From: CAZNXJ01 sp964577115
GTDB taxonomy: Bacteria > Planctomycetota > Planctomycetia > Pirellulales > Pirellulaceae
Direction: 5' to 3'
NCBI GenBank assembly: GCA_964577115.1
Contig: CAZNXJ010000011.1
Coordinates: 62,001 to 126,000, forward strand
Length of the DNA stretch: 64,000 nucleotides
Shown here: in pieces, positions 7,996 to 16,879 of the stretch
Layout of the letters: the number at the start of each line of letters is the position of its first letter
Position numbering within the stretch: the first letter of the stretch is position 1
Made by a program: the position numbers and the translations under genes
Notes under the pieces: model-generated
Databases searched by the model: none
Told to the model about the DNA's origin: nothing
Seen by the model: only the letters and a program-made list of their open reading frames with translations

Positions 7996-9357
7996 ATGCT
8001 ATCGCACCGACGTGAATTTCTCCGGACTGCGGCCGCACTCTCTGCCTCTATCGCTCTCGTGCCGCGTTGGTCCGTCGCTGAAGGGGCGTCGCACAAGTAT
8101 TTCGACATCGAGTCGATCGAGCGGACGACGGTCGAGGTGCCTTACCGCGAAATTCCTGCTCGGCATATGGCACGCGAACTTCCTCATTGGAAGTACAGCG
8201 AGATCTTTCAGGTCCGGCTGAAGTCCGGTGTGACGGGTATTGGCGAGACGCTGCTCTACTACACCTGGGGCGCAACGGACGACGAGGATGTGCGCCGAGC
8301 GGAAGGGAAGAACGCGGTAGAACTGCTGTGGGACGATTCGCTCGGCGCCGGCCTCCAAATGGCCTTATTCGATGCCGTGGCGAAAACGGCCGAGGTGCCG
8401 ATCCACCGGTTGCTCGGGCAAAAGCGGCATGACACCACGCCGCTTTCGTGGTGGAACATCGATACGTCGGCCGAGGACATGGCCGCCGAATGCCAAGAGG
8501 CGCTGCGGAAAGGCTACCGCTCGTACAAGACCAAAGGGCGGCCGTGGTTTGATCTCTGGGAACAAGTCGAACAGGCGACCGCGGTGGTCCCGCCCGAGTT
8601 CAAGATCGACATGGATTACAACGACACGCTGCTCACGGCCGAACAAGCGATTCCGATTCTTGTCGAGCTAGAGAAGTACCCGCAGATCGATATCTATGAG
8701 ACGCCGATTCCTCAGAAGGACGTGGAAGGGAATCGGAAGATCTGCGAAGCGACGCGCGTTCATGTGGCGTTACACTACGGAGACCCCGATCCGGCGATTG
8801 CGCTGAGCCAGCCAATGTGCGACGGTTTTGTGATTGGCGGCGGCGCTCGGCGGCTCCTCGCGGCCGGTTCGGCCTCCGCTGCTGTTGATCGGCCGTTCTG
8901 GCTGCAATTGGTGGGAACGGGAATCACGGCGGCGTTTTCGCTGCACTTCGGCGGCGTGCTCTCCCATGCCCAGTGGCCTGCCGTCAACTGCCACCAGCTC
9001 TACGAACACGACCTGCTCGCCGATCCAATCGAGGTGGTCGACGGCTATGCAAAGGTTCCCGACGGTGTGGGGCTGGGGCACGAGGTCGATTGGGATGTGG
9101 TGGAGAAATACCGAGTCGCCAAGCCGCCGCGGCGGCCCGAGCCCGAACGGCTGCTCGAGACGCGCTGGCCCGATGGCCGACGTATGTACGTTGCTAACAC
9201 GGGCAAGGTGAACTTTATGTTGACCGTCGCCCAGCAAGGTGCGATGCCGTTTTTTGAACGCGGAGTGGTCACCGAGCTGCTGCCGGATGATGGCTCGGAT
9301 GCGTGGCGTAAGCTCTATGAGAGGGCGCGGCGCGCGCCCGTGTTCGAGCCCGCGTGA
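7996..9357 (+). CDS. Enolase-superfamily (mandelate racemase/muconate lactonizing-like) protein with Tat-like leader
   Basis: 453 residues. The N-terminus MLSHRREFLRTAAALSAS is a twin-arginine leader, so export is predicted, which is unusual for this superfamily. The body shows the capping domain and barrel: GVTGIGETL near the start, KxK-like YRSYKTKGRP, first metal ligand in KIDMDYNDT, and second in IYETPIPQ. The third ligand and the barrel-end catalytic Lys are not obvious: the expected position reads VALHYGDPDPA and later FVIGGGARR. This suggests a divergent or altered active site. Substrate is unknown; sugar-acid dehydratase or racemase relatives are the default guess. GAGG upstream of the ATG at 7996 supports the start. 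It lies 128 bases after the thioesterase gene. Confidence 0.8.
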   Translation: MLSHRREFLRTAAALSASIALVPRWSVAEGASHKYFDIESIERTTVEVPYREIPARHMARELPHWKYSEIFQVRLKSGVTGIGETLLYYTWGATDDEDVRRAEGKNAVELLWDDSLGAGLQMALFDAVAKTAEVPIHRLLGQKRHDTTPLSWWNIDTSAEDMAAECQEALRKGYRSYKTKGRPWFDLWEQVEQATAVVPPEFKIDMDYNDTLLTAEQAIPILVELEKYPQIDIYETPIPQKDVEGNRKICEATRVHVALHYGDPDPAIALSQPMCDGFVIGGGARRLLAAGSASAAVDRPFWLQLVGTGITAAFSLHFGGVLSHAQWPAVNCHQLYEHDLLADPIEVVDGYAKVPDGVGLGHEVDWDVVEKYRVAKPPRRPEPERLLETRWPDGRRMYVANTGKVNFMLTVAQQGAMPFFERGVVTELLPDDGSDAWRKLYERARRAPVFEPA

Positions 9358-9746
9358 GCGCGGCGCCCTCCGAGCATTCTCGAGGGGTTTAACCCGGACG
9401 CCGGCCGCCCAGCAGGCGGTCGCCGGCGCGAGGAACTTCGAGTTCGTCCGGTGCGTCTAAGGGGAGGTGCCGGATCTACCGCTTGTGCTGCGCATACGGT
9501 GTGCGATTCCCGCTCGCTTTCCGCGAAAGCCGGGCGGACGATCGACAAGTTATGCCGATTATGCGGGTACTCGCCGGACCAACTTCCTAAATTCCGCAGC
9601 CGAATATGTTTCCAATTTTTGCCGGGTGTCTATTCTGAATTGAACACTCCATCAGGCTCGGCATTTTCCCGAGTTGGGCTGCTCGGCCGGCACTGGCAGA
9701 AGCGCCCGGAAGCCGTACTACCCTCGTCTCGGCGTTGATTTCGCTC
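9358..9746. other. Intergenic region upstream of the LEPR-XLL thioredoxin-cyclophilin gene
   Basis: 389 bases without a credible gene. It contains a small hairpin at 9516-9530 (GCTTTC, CGC loop, GAAAGC). The 3' half is relatively AT-richer (9590-9650) and is the likely promoter zone for the large downstream gene. No specific promoter class could be assigned, and there is no good Shine-Dalgarno before the ATG at 9747. Confidence 0.45.
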
Positions 9747-12700
9747 ATGAAGAACGTGCTGAATTCGTCTCGTTACCGCCACGCTCGTTGGGCCTCGCGT
9801 CGCCGCCTCCGGAAGCGCTGTTCACTCGAGTCGCTGGAAGGCCGGCTGCTGATGGCGGGCGACCTGGACCTGGCTGGCGAGCCGCATCAGGTGCCGCCCA
9901 TCTATGCGCTGCTGGCGAGTAATCAAGGAGCAAGTAGTGAGTCGGCGAGCTGGGTGTATGCCGCGCCCAGCGCAACTCCATTGAGCTCGACCAGCACAAG
10001 CGCAGCGAGTACGACGTCGGCGAGCGAAGCGGAAGGCGAGGAAGGGGAACCTGCACCGGATCTCGTTGCTTTCGCGAAAGCCCTGGCCGCCGCCGGTGTG
10101 AAGTTTTTCGGCGCCGACTGGTGTCCGCACTGCACAAATCAAAAGGAACTCTTCGAGGACGGGAAGAACTACCTGCCCTTCATCGAGGTTACAAATCCCG
10201 ACAAAACGCTCAATGCGATTGGGATAGCGGAAGGAATCCAATCCTTCCCGACTTGGAAGTTCCCGAACGGCCAGGTGCGCGAGGGCGTCCTGTCGCTCGA
10301 AGAGATCTCCAACCTAAGCGGTGTGCCGATTCCGACGGGCGAGTCGCCAACGTTCGTAGCGCTTCCGTCAACGATCGAGGTCAAAGCGGGCTCCCCGCTG
10401 CACATACCCATCGACGCATACGATCCCAATGGCGGACCGCTGACGATCACGGCTACCAGCACCAATCCGTCCGTCGTGTCGACGCACGTTCCCACCGGCA
10501 ACCGTAGCTTGAAGATAGAAGTAGAGAACTATGGGACAATGGTCTTCGAACTGTTCGAAGACAAGGCACCCCGGCCTACGGCGCGCATCATCCAGCTCGC
10601 ACAAAGTGGCTTCTATAACCAGAAGGGGAACGAGTACGTCACGTTTCATCGGGTGATTGACCAGTTTGTCATTCAGGCCGGTGACCCTACCGGGACGGGC
10701 AGTGGTGGCTCGAATCTCGGACACTTTGACGATCAATTCCATCCGGATCTTCAGCACAACCGGACTGGCGTTCTGTCCTACGCGAAGTCGTTCGATGACA
10801 CGAACGATTCGCAGTTCTTCATTACGGAAGGCCCGCAGCGCCATCTCGACTTCAACCACTCGGTGTTTGGCCAATTGGTGGAAGGCGATGCCGTGCGCGA
10901 AGCGATCAGCCGTGTCCCGGTCAATAGCAACAACCGGCCCTTGACTAACGTCAATATCCGCTCGGTCAGTGTCTTCGAGGACCAGGAAAACGGCCTGGTG
11001 ATGCTGAAGGCCGAGCATGGCACGACAGGCACGGCACAGGTGACGGTTACCGTGACCGATGCCGAGGGGAACAGCCATTCGCAGACGATCACCGTCAATG
11101 TGGTCCCGGATGATTTCAACAGCCCTCCCTTCCTCGACGACATCCCCCCTGTCTCGACCACGGTCAATACGCCCGTCAATATTCAGCTCAGCTCGACGGA
11201 TATCGAAAACAATCCGCGCTGGTACGATGCGCAGGCCGATACGAGTGGTCCGGACTTTACCGTTAACGTGAACCACGAGACGGGTCTCGTACAGGTAACC
11301 CCTCCCAACAATTACGTTGGCAAGCTGTACGTGTGGGTCGCCGTACGCGCCTCGAACGCCACGAACGACCGCAGCAACTTCGACGAGCAGTGGGTTGAAA
11401 TTACTGTCGCCCCGCAGGCACCGGCCGCGATCGACCTGGTCAGCCAGTCGGATACGGGGGTGAGCGACTCGGACAACATCACCCGCAACAAGCAGGTTCA
11501 ATTAAACGTTACCGGCGTGACTCCGGGCGCCTTCGTTACCGTTCTGGCGGGCAACACCGTCGTCGGCCAGGGGACGGCGAGCGGAAGCTCGGTGACTATC
11601 AACGCCGACCTCTCGAGCCTGGGGGACGGGCAGCATACGCTTCGCGCCACTCAGCGCGTGAATAGTGAGACGAGCCAGCCGTCCAGCGAGCTGGTAATCA
11701 CTCTCGATTCAACCGCTCCCACCTTCAGCTCGACGCCTCCCACCACGGCCCAGGTGGGACAGGAACTGACGTACAACGCGGAAACCAATGGCGAAGCCGC
11801 GGGGGACGTGACCTATTCGCTCGTTGGTGCTCCGGCCGGCGTCCAGATCAATCCCACGACAGGCGTTCTCACGTGGACGCCCACGGCGGCTCAGCTCGGC
11901 CAGCGCACGTTCGTTATCGAGGCGCTCGACAAGGCCGGCAATGTCGGCCAGCAGAACGTGTCGATCCTCGTCGAAGGCGAGGAAGTCGTCCGTTTCCGCC
12001 TGGAAACGACGACGCTCGACGATACGCCTGCCAGTACGTTCCACGTCAACGACGAGTTTTACCTGAATGTCTATGTTTCCGATGTGCGCGGCGACGCCCG
12101 GGGTGTGCTCTCCGCGTACCTCGACATACTTCTGCCCGAGAACCTCGTGAGCGTCGTGGGCTCGCCGGAATTCGGCAACCATTTTCTGAACGACCGAACG
12201 GTCGATGTGGAGACCGATGGGCTGATCAACGAAGCCGGGGCCCGTGCGGACGAGACCGAGACGGGGGATTCCGAATTCCTGTTGATGCGCGTGCGGCTGA
12301 AGGCCCAGGCGACGGGACAGGCGACGCTGCAAGGCGAGGCGGCCGACGAATCGCCTGAACACGATGTCCGCGTGATTGGGCGCGACGAAGCCGTCCCGGC
12401 GAATCAGGTCAATTTCGGCTCAGCCACGGTCACGATCACGACACCGTTTACAGCGGTGAACGATGTGTTCAGCGTCGAGGAAGACGAGAGCGGCACGTTC
12501 GATGTGCTGGCGAACGATACCTTCCCGTCGGGAGACGTCGCGTCGCTGCGGGTCGTGTCGGTGGGCAACACGAGCCATAACGGGCAGGTTTCGGTCAACA
12601 GCAACGGGCAGATCGTTTATGTGCCGGCCGAAAACTTCGCTGGTGCGGAAACCTTTACCTACACGATCACAGATGACGTGCATGGCGTGGCGACGGGAAC

Positions 12701-14516
12701 GGTGACCGTTAACGTTCAGCCCGTGAATGATCCACCGACCGCGGTTGACGACCAGTTCGTGGGCAGCCAGGCCGTTGCCGAAGATAGCTCGGACAATGTG
12801 CTCAATTTGCTGAGTAACGATTCGTCGGCTCCCGATGTCGGCGAGACGCTGCGCATTATCGCTGTGGGCCCTCGCAGCCACGGTGGTTCGGTGACAATCG
12901 CGCCCAATGGAACGCACGTCACGTACACGCCTGCGCCGGACTTCTCGGGGCAGGAAACGTTTACCTACACGATCAGCGACGGCAATGGCGGCACTGCGAC
13001 GGCCACGGTGACAGTCGAGGTCTCGGGGGCAAACGATCCGCCGGTGGCCAACCCCGATTCATTTACGGTGGCTGAAGACAGCCCGCAAGCCTCATTCGAT
13101 GTGCTCGCCAACGATACGGGACTCGATCCCGGTGAAACCCTAACGATCACGACGGTCGCCCCGATCAATAACGCTCAGGGAACGCTCGTCATCGCGTCGG
13201 ATGGCAAATCGGTGCTGTACACGCCGCCGAGCAACTTCGTGGGGCAGGAGGTCTTTCGGTATGTGATGACCGACGGGAGTGGGAGCACATCCGAAAGCCG
13301 CGTGACGTTTACGGTAACTCCGGTCAACGACCCGCCGACCGCGAACGATGACACGGGACCGAGCGGGCGTTTCGCCGCGAAAAAGGACGCGACGGAGCCC
13401 ATCAGCCTGGACGTGCTCCGAAACGATTCGATTGCTCCAGACACGAACGAAGAGTTGACGATCATCGAGGTTTCGACCGGTTCTCAGGGCGGAACGATCG
13501 AGATCAGCAGCGATAAGAAATCGATTCTTTATAAGCCGAAAGCGGGTTTCGAAGGTACCGAGACCTTCACGTACACGATCAGCGACGGCAATGGCGGGAC
13601 CGATACCGCTACCGTTGAGGTCGTCGTGCGGGCCTTCCTGCCGAGCGTGCTGGGGGGCGCTGTTTTCCTCGATGGTAACGGCAACGGAGTGTTTGACAGC
13701 GGTGAACTGCCACTGGCGGGCGTCGAGATTCGCCTCCAAGGCACGGATGATTTCGGAACGGCGGTGCAGAAAACGGCGTACACGGCGCCGGACGGCAGCT
13801 ACCAGTTCGCCGACCTGGCGCCGGGCCAGTACACGTTGACGCAGGTGCAGCCTCCATTCCTTGTCGACGGTGTCGATAAGATCGGAACGCAAGGAGGCAG
13901 CGTGGCCAACGATCGCTTCACAATCGATCTCGACGAAAACACGCAGGGAATGGGCAACAACTTCGGCGAACGCAGCCGAGCGGCCCAGTTCCATAGCCTC
14001 CGCGATCTATTCGCCTCGACGTCCCGCAGCGGGCTGCTGCTGATCGTCGATACGGCCAACAACCGCACAACGTCCTCGGGCAACGGCGAATGGCAGCAGT
14101 ATCATGACGCCTCAGCCAAGCTCACCGCGGACGGTAAGCATTGGGAGATCACGGTCAAAAACGGGCAGCAGACGATGCTGAAGACGACGCTGCCCAACCG
14201 CAACTCGCAGCGGCTCGAAGTGCTCGGCACATCCGGCACAATGGCCTTGCTACGGCTCAACGGCCCAGTTAGCAGCCTCAATTTCCAGCCGGTGTCGCCT
14301 AGCAGCGGTGAAGGGGAAAGTGCGAGCGGAGCGGAGGGCGAGGCGCCGCCAAGCACTTTCGCGGCGAGCTCGCAGTCGGCCAGCAGCCCGACCGACCAGG
14401 TGTTTGCCAGCCAGGAGGACGCCTGGAACGCGCCCGTCGATGACAGCCTGCTGACCGCGCTCGCCTCGCAGCCGCAGCGTTCGAGCATCTTCGACCAGCT
14501 CTTCGCTTCACGCTAG
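9747..14516 (+). CDS. Giant surface protein: LEPR-XLL leader, thioredoxin, cyclophilin PPIase, cadherin-like and SdrD B-like repeats
   Basis: 1589 residues from the ATG at 9747. A basic N-terminus is followed by the LEPR-XLL motif (SLESLEGRLLMA, 26-37), a planctomycete surface-sorting signature. A thioredoxin-like domain at about 104-195 carries redox-active CPHC (C126, C129) and a cis-Pro in SFPTW. A cyclophilin-type peptidyl-prolyl isomerase domain at about 253-420 keeps FHRVIDQFVIQAGD and NDSQFFIT. Beyond it come Ig/cadherin-like repeats, a cohesin- or Big-like segment at about 730-890, four VCBS/Big_9-like repeats with NDPPTA junctions and FTYTISDGNGG strands (about 900-1295), one SdrD B-like domain (FLDGNGNGVFDSGE, about 1300-1390) and a C-terminal region of unknown fold. 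It probably acts as an extracellular folding or redox factor attached to the cell surface. Confidence 0.9.
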   Translation: MKNVLNSSRYRHARWASRRRLRKRCSLESLEGRLLMAGDLDLAGEPHQVPPIYALLASNQGASSESASWVYAAPSATPLSSTSTSAASTTSASEAEGEEGEPAPDLVAFAKALAAAGVKFFGADWCPHCTNQKELFEDGKNYLPFIEVTNPDKTLNAIGIAEGIQSFPTWKFPNGQVREGVLSLEEISNLSGVPIPTGESPTFVALPSTIEVKAGSPLHIPIDAYDPNGGPLTITATSTNPSVVSTHVPTGNRSLKIEVENYGTMVFELFEDKAPRPTARIIQLAQSGFYNQKGNEYVTFHRVIDQFVIQAGDPTGTGSGGSNLGHFDDQFHPDLQHNRTGVLSYAKSFDDTNDSQFFITEGPQRHLDFNHSVFGQLVEGDAVREAISRVPVNSNNRPLTNVNIRSVSVFEDQENGLVMLKAEHGTTGTAQVTVTVTDAEGNSHSQTITVNVVPDDFNSPPFLDDIPPVSTTVNTPVNIQLSSTDIENNPRWYDAQADTSGPDFTVNVNHETGLVQVTPPNNYVGKLYVWVAVRASNATNDRSNFDEQWVEITVAPQAPAAIDLVSQSDTGVSDSDNITRNKQVQLNVTGVTPGAFVTVLAGNTVVGQGTASGSSVTINADLSSLGDGQHTLRATQRVNSETSQPSSELVITLDSTAPTFSSTPPTTAQVGQELTYNAETNGEAAGDVTYSLVGAPAGVQINPTTGVLTWTPTAAQLGQRTFVIEALDKAGNVGQQNVSILVEGEEVVRFRLETTTLDDTPASTFHVNDEFYLNVYVSDVRGDARGVLSAYLDILLPENLVSVVGSPEFGNHFLNDRTVDVETDGLINEAGARADETETGDSEFLLMRVRLKAQATGQATLQGEAADESPEHDVRVIGRDEAVPANQVNFGSATVTITTPFTAVNDVFSVEEDESGTFDVLANDTFPSGDVASLRVVSVGNTSHNGQVSVNSNGQIVYVPAENFAGAETFTYTITDDVHGVATGTVTVNVQPVNDPPTAVDDQFVGSQAVAEDSSDNVLNLLSNDSSAPDVGETLRIIAVGPRSHGGSVTIAPNGTHVTYTPAPDFSGQETFTYTISDGNGGTATATVTVEVSGANDPPVANPDSFTVAEDSPQASFDVLANDTGLDPGETLTITTVAPINNAQGTLVIASDGKSVLYTPPSNFVGQEVFRYVMTDGSGSTSESRVTFTVTPVNDPPTANDDTGPSGRFAAKKDATEPISLDVLRNDSIAPDTNEELTIIEVSTGSQGGTIEISSDKKSILYKPKAGFEGTETFTYTISDGNGGTDTATVEVVVRAFLPSVLGGAVFLDGNGNGVFDSGELPLAGVEIRLQGTDDFGTAVQKTAYTAPDGSYQFADLAPGQYTLTQVQPPFLVDGVDKIGTQGGSVANDRFTIDLDENTQGMGNNFGERSRAAQFHSLRDLFASTSRSGLLLIVDTANNRTTSSGNGEWQQYHDASAKLTADGKHWEITVKNGQQTMLKTTLPNRNSQRLEVLGTSGTMALLRLNGPVSSLNFQPVSPSSGEGESASGAEGEAPPSTFAASSQSASSPTDQVFASQEDAWNAPVDDSLLTALASQPQRSSIFDQLFASR

Positions 14517-14948
14517 CCGCCGTGCTACGCCGAGCTGGCTCGTTCACCGCACGCTTCGCCGCGCTGGGCGCTCCACTACTACGAGAAGAACGGCCGGGGC
14601 CGAGCCTCTGGGCGGCTCGTGCGCTCGTCGCGGCCACGCGCCGCGCTGCCCCGAGCGAGCCGCGCGGCTGACCGCCTGTGGCGGGATTCTTTCGTCTTTT
14701 GAGAAAAATCTCTCAAATCGCCGAAAGAAATCTGTCACGCTCTAAGTTGTTTTTGTACCGAGTGTTGGGGTGATTCGAGGGTGGCCCCGGTGCCGTAAGG
14801 GGGGCTTGTCGACCTTCGGCCTTCTCCGCACCATGACGCCCCAATGTCAGGAGACACCCGGGCCGGCGAGCTCCGGTGCGGGATAGGGAAGGGACGATCC
14901 TCGAGACGAATTCAGGAGGGTACGCAGGATTACGGAGGAAGAGACACG
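14517..14948. other. Intergenic region with a bipartite hairpin, no gene
   Basis: 432 bases between two plus-strand genes. The first part is GC-rich without coding pattern. Bases 14687-14729 form a two-part inverted repeat (separate entry). The last part contains GGAGG at 14934-14938, ten bases before the ATG of the CAP-domain gene. The region likely carries the terminator of the giant surface-protein gene and the promoter of the CAP gene. Confidence 0.5.
14687..14729. repeat. Two-part inverted repeat, candidate terminator or operator
   Basis: Outer arms TTCTTTCG (14687-14694) and CGAAAGAA (14722-14729) are perfectly complementary, as are inner arms TTTGAGA (14698-14704) and TCTCAAA (14711-14717), with a six-base loop and short internal loops. 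The hairpin is AT-rich in a GC-rich genome. No T-run follows immediately, so it may be a factor-dependent terminator, an RNA-stability element or a protein-binding palindrome. Confidence 0.6.
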
Positions 14949-15416
14949 ATGGGAAGTGTCTGTGCAGTAACGATGCTGATGTGCTTTCAGGCGGCTGTCG
15001 CCACACCCGCCGAGGCGGAAGCGAAGCCGCAAGCACTGCACGAGCATCCGACGATCGTTCGGATGTGGCATCGCAACAACGAGCTGCGGTCGCGGGTGGG
15101 ACTACGAGCCCAGCGGCTGTGCCCGCGGCTGACCCGGGCCGCGCAGGACCATGCCTGGTTCATGGCGCGCACACGCAGTTTTAGCCACCACAGCAATGGC
15201 GGCCCCATGGGACGGGCACACCGGTACGGCTACACGGGAATGGTCAGCGAGAATATCGCGATGGGGCAGCCGACCGTCGAAAGCGCGTTTCATGCCTGGC
15301 AAAACAGTAGCGGCCATTGGGCGAATATGACCAGCAATACGCAGGACGCTGGCTTTGGTTATGCCATCGCCCCGGATGGATCCGCCTACTGGGTCGCCAT
15401 GTACGGTAATCCGTGA
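14949..15416 (+). CDS. Exported CAP/SCP-domain protein
   Basis: 155 residues. The signal peptide is about MGSVCAVTMLMCFQAAVA. The CAP (cysteine-rich secretory/antigen 5/PR-1) fold is indicated by the order HNxxR-like WHRNNELRSRVGLRA, then LTRAAQDHAWFMA, SFSHHSNGG, GYTGMVSENIAMG, AFHAWQNSSGHWANM and GFGYAIAPDGSAYWVAMYG. The His and Glu residues of the CAP cavity (SHHSN, SENIA, SGHWANM) are present. Bacterial CAP proteins are secreted and bind small ligands or cell-wall components; the exact role is unknown. The ATG at 14949 is supported by GGAGG ten bases upstream. The gene is convergent with the SYLF gene, with a perfect palindrome between them. Confidence 0.88.
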   Translation: MGSVCAVTMLMCFQAAVATPAEAEAKPQALHEHPTIVRMWHRNNELRSRVGLRAQRLCPRLTRAAQDHAWFMARTRSFSHHSNGGPMGRAHRYGYTGMVSENIAMGQPTVESAFHAWQNSSGHWANMTSNTQDAGFGYAIAPDGSAYWVAMYGNP

Positions 15417-15441
15417 TCTCCGAACGCACGGTTTTTTGTGA

Positions 15442-15469
15442 GCGGCGGCACGATGCATCGTGCCGCCGC
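15442..15469. terminator. Perfect 28-base palindrome between convergent genes (probable bidirectional terminator)
   Basis: Arms GCGGCGGCACGA (15442-15453) and TCGTGCCGCCGC (15458-15469) are exact complements around TGCA. It lies in the 122-base gap between the stops of the CAP gene (plus) and the SYLF gene (minus), the expected place for a shared terminator. The only T-run (TTTTTT, 15432-15437) is upstream on the plus strand, so classical U-tract termination is not met in either direction. Confidence 0.7.
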
Positions 15470-15538
15470 CACCTGTTCCACACTCGTTCACGTCGCGCCG
15501 CTTCGCGAATCTCTCGAAAACAGCGGCCTCTTCGGCGC

Positions 15539-16663
15539 TCACTCGGCGGGCGGCGGAGGAAGAACGAGCGGCGACGACTGGAGCCGATTGCGGTAGGCAA
15601 CGAGCAGCTCGAACGTCTGCTGGAATTCCGGGCGGCTTGTCAGTCGCAGAAAATCAGGCCGCTGCTGGACGGTTTGAAAGCGGCGAATTGACGTGTCGAG
15701 CGCTTCGGCCGTCGGTGGTGGATCTCCCGGATTCTTTTGTACGGGGATCGCCAGGTATTGCCGCCAGGTGTCGTCGAGCAGTGCGTCGAGCTGTTTCGCG
15801 GCGGCCATTAATTGTTCGCCAATCTCGCGCACGTCGCGTGTGTCGGCCGGTACGGCCGTTCCCGCCGCCAGCGCCGTCGTGTAGGCATTGATCGTGGCCA
15901 ACAGCCGCTCGGCGGACGCCGGAAGCCGGATGACATCGCCGTACGCCGTTCCCGATGGCGTGATGCCCGAACCCTGATAATACGTGACGTTCCAGGCCGG
16001 GTCGGTTTGCACGGCCGAGCCGTCCAGCGCGACGCCGGCAAACAACCCGCGGCTGCGGGAATAGGAATAAATTTCCGATTCGAGCGTCGCATCGGTTGCC
16101 GCTGCCGCCTGGCGCCCAATCGGTCCAGCGGCCACGGAGGCGTCGGCGCCGAGCGTTAGTTTGCCCCGCATCAGGCCTTCGATGCTGCGCTGCGTTTTGA
16201 ACACCAGGAGCAAGTCGGCTGCTTGAATGCCGGCCTGCCAGCCGAAACTCCCTCCTGTGATGGTGATGAACACCGGAGGCTTCCAGCGGCCCTGTTCGTC
16301 TTTGACCACAAGCACGCCGCGGCCATGCCGCACGCCCACGAGAAAGCCGAGCTTCACGACGCTCGGCACAATCGCGATGGCTTTCGCATCGGCGAGCATC
16401 GCGTGCGGAATCTCGTTGCCCGGCGCGCTCATGACTTCCCGGAGCACGGTGTTGGCCGAGTCCACCACGGCTTCGGGCGTCTGGCCGCGAACCGTACTGC
16501 CTCCCATCACCCAGCCGGTCGCCACCAGCAGGATGATCCCCCAGCGGCCGGATCGATAGGAGCACCGCGGCCGGCGCGCCGAGTTGCGAGGGCCGCAGGC
16601 CCGGGAAGATAGCGCGGGTGGCGCAATCGGCGGCAGCGGAGCTCGACAAGCTTTCATCGGCAT
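15539..16663 (-). CDS. SYLF (Ysc84-type) domain protein with N-terminal membrane segment
   Basis: 374 residues from the ATG at 16663 (ATG at 16657 has the better spaced GGAAG and is equally possible). A basic, Pro-rich N-terminus leads to a hydrophobic segment (WGIILLVATGWVMGGSTV), a signal anchor or signal peptide ending at RGQ. The SYLF domain follows: PHAMLADAKAIAIVPSVVKL, GVRHGRGVLVV, PVFITITGGSFGWQAGIQA, LLLVFKT, LGADASVAAGPIGR, and EIYSYSRSRGLFAGVALDG. SYLF domains bind phosphoinositides and actin in eukaryotes; bacterial members are exported or lipid-associated with unknown roles. The C-terminal ~140 residues are helical with no recognised domain and end in a Pro-rich tail. Confidence 0.85.
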   Translation of the reverse strand: MPMKACRAPLPPIAPPALSSRACGPRNSARRPRCSYRSGRWGIILLVATGWVMGGSTVRGQTPEAVVDSANTVLREVMSAPGNEIPHAMLADAKAIAIVPSVVKLGFLVGVRHGRGVLVVKDEQGRWKPPVFITITGGSFGWQAGIQAADLLLVFKTQRSIEGLMRGKLTLGADASVAAGPIGRQAAAATDATLESEIYSYSRSRGLFAGVALDGSAVQTDPAWNVTYYQGSGITPSGTAYGDVIRLPASAERLLATINAYTTALAAGTAVPADTRDVREIGEQLMAAAKQLDALLDDTWRQYLAIPVQKNPGDPPPTAEALDTSIRRFQTVQQRPDFLRLTSRPEFQQTFELLVAYRNRLQSSPLVLPPPPAE

Positions 16664-16879
16664 GCTTCCGGAAGGAGTTCGAGCGGGAGTGGTTTCGGGG
16701 AGCGGTCGGGGAGTGTACCGGCGGTCCGCAAACCCGGCAACGTCGATCCTCGTCGACACAATCGGCAATCACGGTTTTTCGTGTCTTTTTTTTCCAGTCC
16801 TTGCCGTTTACCGCATTTCCAAAATTGTTGAGCATCTCGGGAGGATGCGACGGTAGGCGCGCGAGCGAGCCCGATTAGC

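Noticed and set aside
10368..11501. 377-residue open frame on the minus strand inside the giant surface protein
   Set aside because: Antisense to a gene with intact thioredoxin and cyclophilin motifs; biased composition, no domain.
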